Shown here in pieces: positions 1 through 4,379 of a stretch of DNA of 11,497 nt; the first letter of the stretch is position 1, and the number at the start of each line of letters is the position of its first letter. Made by a program: the position numbers and the translations under genes. The notes beneath the pieces are model-generated. The model saw only the letters and a list, made by a program, of their open reading frames with translations, was not told the DNA's origin and did no database searches. The DNA is from SHVO01 sp041919675. Lineage in GTDB: Bacteria; Pseudomonadota; Alphaproteobacteria; Rhodospirillales; Rhodospirillaceae. The stretch spans positions 1 to 11,497 of the forward strand of contig JAYRTJ010000110.1 in NCBI GenBank assembly GCA_041919675.1, in the 5' to 3' direction.

Positions 1-114
1 GTAGCACATCTGCGCAAAGCCGCCGCCGAGCACGATCACGGCCGCTTTGGCGTTCATCGGCAGGGACGCGCACAGGACGCTCCCCGCGATCATCATCAGT
101 TTCCGGAAACCCAT
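1..114 (-). CDS. Small exported protein, N-terminal 38 codons only
   Basis: The window holds only the start of this gene; the rest lies beyond base 1. The ATG at 114-112 follows a strong Shine-Dalgarno (GGGAGG on the minus strand, 120-125) at a 5-base spacing, which fixes the start well. The first residues MGFRKLMMIAGSVLCASLP form a basic then hydrophobic signal peptide, probably cleaved near NAKA-A at residues 21-25. The visible mature part begins AVIVLGGGFAQMCY. I recall similar N-termini (a short beta segment, GGG, then a Cys-containing helix) from small exported tetratricopeptide-type proteins of alphaproteobacteria, but no repeat is visible here, so the function stays unassigned. A -10-like TATACT lies on the minus strand at 170-175 without a convincing -35. 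Confidence 0.7.
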   Translation of the reverse strand, partial: MGFRKLMMIAGSVLCASLPMNAKAAVIVLGGGFAQMCY

Positions 115-369
115 GTTTTCCTCCCAAGGGCCGTGCGTCCGGCGATAGCGCCGAATGCCGTATGCGGTCAGTATACGCCCGGCGCCTCCTCTTTGCCGTA
201 GGAGAATTTGAGAGTGAGCCTCTTCGGGGCCCGTCCTCCTGGGGCGGGGGTCGCCTGAAATATTTATGGAAATCAATATCGTATGGGATATATCCGAGGG
301 AGATACCGGCGGCCGCCCGCCGTGATAGTCATGTTTACCCGCTCCCTTCGTCCCTTGTGAGGTTCCTCC
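115..369. other. Divergent intergenic region upstream of formaldehyde dehydrogenase
   Basis: This 255-base stretch separates two divergent genes and should hold both promoters. Visible elements are a minus-strand TATACT (170-175), a short GC hairpin (CCCGTCC 230-236 with GGGCGGG 242-248), an AT-rich segment at 257-293, and the perfect 10-bp palindrome GGATATATCC at 286-295, about 75 bases before the dehydrogenase start. I find no -35/-10 pair good enough to call. The palindrome could be an operator, but nothing in the sequence identifies a regulator. Confidence 0.4.
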
Positions 370-1479
370 ATGAAAACCCGCGCCGCCGTCGCCTTCGAAG
401 TCAAGAAACCCCTCGAGATCGTCGAACTCGATCTTGAAGGCCCGAAGGACGGCGAAGTGCTGGTCGAGATCATGGCGACCGGGATCTGCCACACCGACGC
501 CTACACGCTGGACGGCTTTGACTCGGAAGGTCTGTTCCCGTCGATCCTCGGACATGAAGGCGCCGGCGTCGTGCGCGACGTCGGCAAGGGCGTGACGTCG
601 GTCGCCGTGGGCGATCACGTGATCCCGCTCTACACGCCCGAATGCCGCAAGTGCAAATCCTGCCTTTCGGGCAAGACAAACCTCTGCACCGCCATTCGCG
701 CGACCCAGGGCAAGGGCGTGATGCCCGACGGCACTTCGCGCTTCTCGTACAAGGGCAAGCCGATCTACCACTACATGGGCTGCTCGACCTTCTCGAACTT
801 CACCGTGCTGCCGGAAATCTCGGTTGCGAAAGTCCGCACCGACGCGCCGTTCCAAACCACCTGTTATGTCGGCTGCGGCGTAACGACCGGCATCGGGGCC
901 GTCGTGAACACCGCGAAGGTGGAGCCCGGCGCCAACTGCATTGTCTTCGGGCTCGGCGGGATCGGTCTCAACGTCATTCAGGGCCTCAAGATGGTGGGCG
1001 CGGACATGATCGTCGGCGTGGACATCAATCCCACCAAAGAAGAGTGGGGCCGCCGCTTCGGCATGACCCACTTCGTCAATCCGCTGAAGGTCGAGGGCGA
1101 TCTGGTGCAGCACCTGGTCGCGCTGACGGGCGGCGGCGGCGATTACACGTTCGACTGCACCGGAAACACGGCGGTCATGCGCCAGGCGCTCGAATCCTGC
1201 CATCGCGGCTGGGGTGAAAGCATCATCATCGGGGTCGCTGAATCCGGGAAAGAGATCTCAACGCGTCCGTTTCAGCTCGTGACGGGCCGCGTTTGGCGCG
1301 GATCGGCCTTCGGCGGCGCGAAAGGCCGTACGGACGTGCCGAAGATCGTCGATTGGTACATGAACGGAAAGATTCAAATCGACCCGATGATCACGCATGT
1401 GCTGAAGCTCGATCAGATCAACAAGGGTTTCGACCTCATGCACGAGGGCAAGTCGATCCGTTCCGTTGTCGTCTTCTAA
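370..1479 (+). CDS. frmA: S-(hydroxymethyl)glutathione dehydrogenase (class III alcohol dehydrogenase)
   Basis: This cytoplasmic zinc enzyme oxidises S-hydroxymethylglutathione, the spontaneous adduct of formaldehyde and glutathione, to S-formylglutathione using NAD+; the family also reduces S-nitrosoglutathione. At 369 residues it has the normal full length. Catalytic zinc ligands are C40 (GICHTD), H62 (GHEGAG) and C169 (GCGVTTG). The structural zinc lobe is C92, C95, C98 and C106. R110, just after that lobe, matches the arginine that marks the formaldehyde-dehydrogenase class, and the acidic D51/E53 match the glutathione-binding loop. The NAD fold shows GLGGIGLNV at 194-202 followed by VGVDIN with the D218 that prefers NAD over NADP. 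The ATG has GAGG at 359-362, 7 bases upstream. No S-formylglutathione hydrolase, FrmR or Gfa gene is adjacent; the next gene is convergent and overlaps the stop by 4 bases. The same gene is named adhC or flhA in other species. Confidence 0.96.
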   Translation: MKTRAAVAFEVKKPLEIVELDLEGPKDGEVLVEIMATGICHTDAYTLDGFDSEGLFPSILGHEGAGVVRDVGKGVTSVAVGDHVIPLYTPECRKCKSCLSGKTNLCTAIRATQGKGVMPDGTSRFSYKGKPIYHYMGCSTFSNFTVLPEISVAKVRTDAPFQTTCYVGCGVTTGIGAVVNTAKVEPGANCIVFGLGGIGLNVIQGLKMVGADMIVGVDINPTKEEWGRRFGMTHFVNPLKVEGDLVQHLVALTGGGGDYTFDCTGNTAVMRQALESCHRGWGESIIIGVAESGKEISTRPFQLVTGRVWRGSAFGGAKGRTDVPKIVDWYMNGKIQIDPMITHVLKLDQINKGFDLMHEGKSIRSVVVF

Positions 1480-2423
1480 GGGCCTTCGCGCCTGACCGTG
1501 ATGATCAGCGGGGTCCACCCCTGCGCGAGGATCATGATCTCCGCCGCCAGGGCGCCGAGGCCCAGGCGGCGGGCGATCGACACAAGCCGCGCGATCACCG
1601 CAAGCCCGCGCATGCCGGGCACGTCCGCCGCCTTCATCCGGTCGCGGAATTTTTCCTGACCGAGAGTTTGCAGCCTGATCGGCGCCGTTTGGCCGATCAG
1701 CTTCAACTGCTTGCGGACCCATACGGGATTGATCTCGGTGCGGATGGTGCCGGCAAAGGCCGGATCGCGCCGCCACACCCATTTGATCCACCAGCGGAAG
1801 AAGGCGTTGGAAAAGATCGGCGGGTGGAAGGCCGCATAATGGCCGTCGAAATAGGACAGGTAATTCGGGCAGACGATTTGCAGCGTGCCGCCCGGTTTCA
1901 GGACGCGCACGGCCTCGCGCAATACCTGCGCGGGATCGTTCGTATGTTCGAGGACATTCGTCGAGTAGACGATGTCGAAGCTGGCGTCCGGGAAGGGCAG
2001 GGCTTCGCCGGTCGCATTGACGATGCGCGATGTGTCGAGGCCGTTGGCGCGAATGAGATCGCGCGCGATCGACGCCGTGTCGCCGAAGCCTTCCCCTTCC
2101 GGTTCGATGCCCCAGCCGTCGATGCGATACGCTTTCGACCAGACGATGTGCGTGACGCCTCCGCCCGATCCGATCTCAAGGACCTTCTTTCCGGTAAGCG
2201 ACGCGTAGGCTGAAAGAACAGAGGCTTGATCCAGCGCACGGCGCGGATCGAGCATGTCGGCCGCAAAGCGCAAGGACGGGACGCGCATCAGCGGTTCGAA
2301 GTAGCGGCCCTGGCCGTCACGCGCGCGCGCAATGGCGGAAGACGTGATCCGGCACTCGGGCGTCGAGAGTTGCTCGGCCAAGTGTTGCAGGTCGCCGTCG
2401 GTTGCGTTCGGCTGTGAGGACAT
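1476..2423 (-). CDS. Class I SAM-dependent methyltransferase, substrate unknown
   Basis: This 315-residue protein has a Methyltransf_11-type Rossmann core at about residues 78-188. Motif I is VLEIGSGGG (81-89), the acidic SAM-ribose position is probably E107 in GWGIEPEG, the loop GEALPFPDASFDIVYS (139-154) carries motif II-like acidic residues, and VLEHTNDP plus VLKPGG (157-179) are motif III features. The first 75 residues and the tail of about 125 residues lie outside the core; the tail has aromatic stretches (FFRWWIKWVW, 208-217) and a mildly hydrophobic end (about 273-310) that might touch membrane or a partner. No signal peptide is visible. The substrate cannot be told from sequence; the neighbours do not help, since the gene is convergent with the dehydrogenase and divergent from the DUF2141 gene. 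The ATG at 2423 has only a weak Shine-Dalgarno, so the start is less certain than the reading frame. The stop codon TAG (1478-1476) lies inside the end of the dehydrogenase gene. Confidence 0.88.
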   Translation of the reverse strand: MSSQPNATDGDLQHLAEQLSTPECRITSSAIARARDGQGRYFEPLMRVPSLRFAADMLDPRRALDQASVLSAYASLTGKKVLEIGSGGGVTHIVWSKAYRIDGWGIEPEGEGFGDTASIARDLIRANGLDTSRIVNATGEALPFPDASFDIVYSTNVLEHTNDPAQVLREAVRVLKPGGTLQIVCPNYLSYFDGHYAAFHPPIFSNAFFRWWIKWVWRRDPAFAGTIRTEINPVWVRKQLKLIGQTAPIRLQTLGQEKFRDRMKAADVPGMRGLAVIARLVSIARRLGLGALAAEIMILAQGWTPLIITVRREGP

Positions 2424-2540
2424 CGTTGCTTTGTTACCATAAACGTGAAGAGGAAGGGGCCGCCTTCTGGACGTCCCGCCATAAAGTCGTCATGGTGCCT
2501 TTCCATGGTGAGGCTCGGTTGAAGTCCTTTCGGGGAACCA

Positions 2541-3044
2541 ATGCGTAGAGCGGCATATATCGGATTTATCGCGGCGCTGTCGGCGTTCGCTGTCAGCGCG
2601 GCGGCGCAGGACGCCGCTCCGGCGGCGGAAGCGCCGTCGGAGCCGCCGGTTCAAGAAGGCGCGTGCGATACCCATCCCTTCTCCATGCAGATCACCGTGG
2701 AACATGTGCGCCAGGCGACCGGAACGATCACGGTCGATGTGCACGACGACGATCCCGCAAAATTCCTGAAATCCGGCGGCAAGCTTGCACGCATCCGCGT
2801 GCCGGCGGTTCAGGGTGAGACGCAGTTTTGCATCACGGTCCCCAAAGCCGGCATCTACGCGCTCGCGGTCTATCACGACCGCAACGGCAATACGAAGTTG
2901 GACAAAACCTGGATCGGACTGCCCAGTGAGCCGTTCGGGCTTTCGAACAATCCGCCGCGGCGCCTCGCGATGCCCAAGCACAAGGACTCGGCTTTCGAAG
3001 TGAACGGCCCGCGTACGCCGGTCGTCATCGACCTGGGAAAGTAA
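2541..3044 (+). CDS. Exported DUF2141 domain protein
   Basis: This 167-residue protein starts with a clear signal peptide (MRRAAYIGFIAALSAFAVSA, cleaved around 20-23), then an Ala/Pro/Glu-rich spacer to about residue 40, then a DUF2141 beta-sandwich at about 48-166. The family hallmark is present: YALAVYHDRNGNTKLD (106-121), followed by WIGLPSEPFGLSNN (124-137). The D113-N115-N117-D121 pattern resembles a calcium-binding EF-hand-type loop, though binding has not been shown from this sequence. C42 and C97 could form a disulfide in the periplasm. The function of the family is not established. The ATG follows a GGGGA Shine-Dalgarno-like stretch (2532-2536). The gene is divergent from the methyltransferase (117-base gap) and ends only 2 bases from the stop of the convergent repressor gene. 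Confidence 0.9.
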   Translation: MRRAAYIGFIAALSAFAVSAAAQDAAPAAEAPSEPPVQEGACDTHPFSMQITVEHVRQATGTITVDVHDDDPAKFLKSGGKLARIRVPAVQGETQFCITVPKAGIYALAVYHDRNGNTKLDKTWIGLPSEPFGLSNNPPRRLAMPKHKDSAFEVNGPRTPVVIDLGK

Positions 3045-3046
3045 GT

Positions 3047-3880
3047 TTACGACCCGAGGCGCTGAACGCCGACAATCCGGTAAATTCCACGCAGTTTGGC
3101 GCGCGCAAATGTCGCGCGGGTGCGGGGCGAGAGCGTCGTCAGCCGGACAGTGTCGCCGCCGGTGGCAATCCCGGCGGCAGTCAAGGAGCCGACGACAAAT
3201 CCCCCTTCAGCGCGCTCGGCGACGACATCGATCTTTTCACCTTCCAGCGCGCGGGCTGGGCTGACGTAGAGCATGTCGCCCGCGTCGAAGCGCGGCATCA
3301 TCGACTCATCGGGCATGAGGAGCGCAAAGGCCCGCGGGTCGTTGCCGAGAAACGGCGGACGCTGGGTTTTAAGCGGCGCGCGCCCGAGATCGCCGGCCTG
3401 CACGTTCACGTCGCGCGTCGCGGCAAGCACCACGGCGAGATCCGTTGAAGGAGCGGCGCCGGGAGCCTGCGGCGTGCCGGCCGCCAGCGCGGACTTGGCC
3501 TGTACGAGGGTGCTTTGGACGTCGGGCGCGTGCTCGAGAATGCCTTTCTCATAGACCGCGATGGCGGGCGCGAGTTCGGCGAGGGCGGCGCGGTCGAAAG
3601 TCGGCGCCGGCTGGCGTTTGAGGGCGAGGAAGGTTTCGGTCATCAGCGCAAGCATGGTGCGCTGGCTCAGGGTGTGGCGCACCGGCCGGTGCATGAAGCG
3701 ATTGACGGTCGAGGGCGTCAGGCCGGCGGAGCGGGCGAGGCCGCTGGCGGTGCGCCCGGTCAGCGCCATCATCGCGCGCACGAGCCGGCGCGTCTGCTCC
3801 TGATGGGCAGACACGTCCGTCGTCCGCGCGCGCGGCTGCAGGTCCTCGGCAATCACAGATGCACCCCGATCCCAGGCCAC
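3047..3880 (-). CDS. HTH transcriptional regulator with S24 (LexA/CI-like) C-terminal domain
   Basis: Residues about 28-80 form a helix-turn-helix of the CI/XRE sort, with TASGLARSAGLTPSTVNRFM (44-63) as the core. A low-complexity linker follows (about 90-155), then an S24 peptidase-like dimerisation domain (about 158-275). S193 in PDESMMPRFDAGD sits where the catalytic serine of LexA/UmuD sits, and G201-D202 match the following GD. The general-base lysine expected in the later VxVKRL-type strand is replaced by glycine (G231 in FVVGSL), so self-cleavage is doubtful; an Ala-Gly pair (A162-G163) does lie 30 residues before the serine. It is likely a repressor acting from the AT-rich region directly upstream, possibly on itself and on the divergent short RNA. 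The start is GTG at 3880 with a weak Shine-Dalgarno; GTG at 3856 is an in-frame alternative that keeps the whole DNA-binding domain. No LexA-type GTTC-N7-GTTC site is seen nearby. Confidence 0.85.
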   Translation of the reverse strand: MAWDRGASVIAEDLQPRARTTDVSAHQEQTRRLVRAMMALTGRTASGLARSAGLTPSTVNRFMHRPVRHTLSQRTMLALMTETFLALKRQPAPTFDRAALAELAPAIAVYEKGILEHAPDVQSTLVQAKSALAAGTPQAPGAAPSTDLAVVLAATRDVNVQAGDLGRAPLKTQRPPFLGNDPRAFALLMPDESMMPRFDAGDMLYVSPARALEGEKIDVVAERAEGGFVVGSLTAAGIATGGDTVRLTTLSPRTRATFARAKLRGIYRIVGVQRLGS

Positions 3881-3993
3881 CGTACCACCGGCTCAAATAC
3901 GAAAAAAAGCGCTCATGAAGCGAAAATAGAAGCAAAATCACTTAACAAAATGCACACCACAATCATTTGCGATGTGCTTTAAAATTGGCACAT

Positions 3994-4023
3994 ATTGTAG
4001 AGGTTGCACGCGGTAAGAGTAAA
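3994..4023 (-). promoter_or_regulatory. Candidate promoter of the S24-type repressor gene
   Basis: Read on the minus strand, TTTACT (4023-4018) and TACAAT (3999-3994) form a -35/-10 pair with an 18-base spacer; the -10 matches five of six consensus positions and the -35 four of six. Transcription would begin near 3987, leaving a leader of about 105 bases before the GTG at 3880. The -35 lies only 7 bases from the -35 of the divergent plus-strand promoter, so one bound regulator could affect both. Found by eye; weaker alternatives exist in this AT-rich DNA. Confidence 0.35.
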
Positions 4024-4030
4024 AAAAGCA

Positions 4031-4059
4031 TTTACATGTGAAATTTGGTGTGTGATATT
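4031..4059 (+). promoter_or_regulatory. Candidate promoter of the short RNA
   Basis: TTTACA (4031-4036, five of six matches to TTGACA) and GATATT (4054-4059, four of six matches to TATAAT) are 17 bases apart. Start of transcription would be near 4066, giving a transcript of about 130 nt that ends at the intrinsic terminator 4164-4194. Repeats of TGTGANATTT occupy the spacer, the -10 and the start point, which suggests control by a DNA-binding protein. Confidence 0.4.
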
Positions 4060-4075
4060 TCACATTGTGAGATTT
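4036..4075. repeat. Triple direct repeat and dyad over the short-RNA promoter (putative operator)
   Basis: TGTGAAATTT (4037-4046), TGTGATATTT (4051-4060) and TGTGAGATTT (4066-4075) are three direct copies of TGTGANATTT at 14- and 15-base steps. Superimposed is a perfect inverted repeat, ATGTGAAAT (4036-4044) with ATTTCACAT (4057-4065), whose arms are 21 bases apart start to start, about two helical turns. Within it TGTGATATTTCACA (4051-4064) is itself a near palindrome. These are directly visible; that they are binding sites, and that the adjacent repressor is the ligand, is inference. The TGTGA-N4-TCACA spacing differs from the N6 spacing of CRP sites. Confidence 0.6.
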
Positions 4076-4088
4076 CCGGAGGGTGTGA

Positions 4089-4154
4089 GTGTGTTTCGGG
4101 ATGATCACAGCGGGCCTCGGCCCGCGGGGCTTTGTTATCGGTCCTCTCCTCTAA
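4089..4154 (+). CDS. Possible 21-residue hydrophobic micro-ORF inside the short RNA
   Basis: A GTG at 4089 lies 5 bases after GGAGGG (4078-4083), an excellent Shine-Dalgarno, and opens a 21-codon frame ending with TAA at 4152-4154, ten bases before the terminator stem. An in-frame ATG sits at 4101. The peptide (starting MCFGMITAGLG, ending VIGPLL) is hydrophobic with a single charged residue, R13. A second GTG at 4091 opens another frame of 29 codons that runs into the terminator stem. Short frames occur by chance, so coding status is uncertain; the support is the Shine-Dalgarno, the spacing and the stop placed just before the terminator. Confidence 0.2.
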   Translation: MCFGMITAGLGPRGFVIGPLL

Positions 4155-4163
4155 GACACTTTT

Positions 4164-4194
4164 GCCCGCCGTCCCTGTGACGGCGGGCTTTTTT
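4164..4194 (+). terminator. Strong intrinsic terminator with no upstream plus-strand gene
   Basis: GCCCGCCGTC (4164-4173) and GACGGCGGGC (4179-4188) form a perfect 10-bp stem with loop CCTGT, followed by six T (4189-4194). There is no T run on the other strand, so it acts on the plus strand. The nearest upstream plus-strand gene ends at 3044, with an opposing gene in between, so it most likely ends the short RNA. Confidence 0.85.
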
Positions 4195-4235
4195 ACAAGC
4201 GCGCGTGAGTGAGAAAAATCGTTGCCCCGGCGCAA

Positions 4236-4252
4236 CTTAACGGGATGTTAAG
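4236..4252. promoter_or_regulatory. Palindrome over the SPOR gene's -35 (putative operator)
   Basis: CTTAAC (4236-4241) and GTTAAG (4247-4252) are perfect inverted arms around GGGAT. The left arm contains most of the proposed -35 hexamer (4237-4242). A bound regulator here would block polymerase. No regulator can be named. Confidence 0.4.
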
Positions 4253-4265
4253 GGAGGCATATGAT
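4237..4265 (+). promoter_or_regulatory. Candidate promoter of the SPOR lipoprotein gene
   Basis: TTAACG (4237-4242) and TATGAT (4260-4265) are separated by 17 bases; the -10 matches five of six and the -35 four of six consensus positions. Transcription would start near 4272, 42 bases beyond the preceding -35 block end and 78 bases after the upstream terminator, leaving a leader of about 108 bases before the ATG at 4380. The AAGGGAGG inside the spacer looks like a Shine-Dalgarno for an ATG at 4264 but would lie upstream of the start of this transcript. Confidence 0.5.
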
Positions 4266-4379
4266 GGTCCAACCTGATAAACTGCGGGCTTCGCGTCCCG
4301 ATGGGCGCGCGCGGGGGTTTCATGGGACCGATGGCCGTTGGCGAATAAGCGCGTGACGAACAAGCGATCGCACAGAGAC

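Larger units (their letters stand above)
4066..4194 (+). ncRNA. Putative short RNA of about 130 nt, family not recognised
   Basis: The 3' end is supported by a strong intrinsic terminator that has no plus-strand gene to serve. The 5' end is estimated from the candidate promoter at 4031-4059. Predicted by eye, the RNA has GGAGGG (4078-4083) able to pair with CUCUCC (4144-4149) through one G-U pair, a GC hairpin (GCGGGC 4110-4115 / GCCCGC 4120-4125, loop CTCG), a CU-rich stretch (CCTCTCCTC, 4143-4151) resembling an anti-Shine-Dalgarno seed, and the terminator hairpin. It could be a trans-acting RNA using the CU-rich stretch, a messenger for the micro-ORF 4089-4154, or both. It does not resemble 6S, SRP, tmRNA or RNase P RNA as I know them. 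Confidence 0.42.
3881..4379. other. Gene-free regulatory stretch between repressor and SPOR lipoprotein
   Basis: This 499-base stretch holds no conventional gene. Its first 200 bases are markedly AT-rich compared with the rest of the window. In order it contains a candidate minus-strand promoter for the repressor, a candidate plus-strand promoter overlaid by TGTGANATTT repeats, a likely short RNA with a Shine-Dalgarno/micro-ORF and a strong intrinsic terminator, then an independent promoter with a palindrome for the SPOR lipoprotein and a leader of about 100 bases. Each element is listed separately. Confidence 0.7.

Noticed and set aside
642..2213. Plus-strand open frames of 191 and 306 codons
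   Set aside because: The first overlaps the formaldehyde dehydrogenase in another frame; the second straddles the end of that gene and runs antisense to the methyltransferase. Both have low-complexity Arg-rich translations.
4051..4064. CRP-type site TGTGA/TCACA
   Set aside because: The spacer is 4 bases rather than 6, and the half-site recurs as direct repeats, which fits a local regulator better.
3881..4090. LexA SOS box controlling the S24-type gene
   Set aside because: No alphaproteobacterial GTTC-N7-GTTC pattern is present in the region.
4066..4194. Known housekeeping RNA (6S, SRP, tmRNA, RNase P) or tRNA
   Set aside because: No signature loops, CCA-type ends, tag frame or conserved cores of these RNAs are visible, and the length is short for most of them.
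4032..4235. Minus-strand frame of 67 codons across the orphan terminator
   Set aside because: It reads through the perfect terminator stem and the operator repeats, has no good ribosome site and no recognisable protein pattern.
4338..4379. TTG at 4338 as start of the SPOR lipoprotein
   Set aside because: No Shine-Dalgarno is seen for it, and it lengthens the n-region before an otherwise standard lipoprotein signal that begins at ATG 4380.
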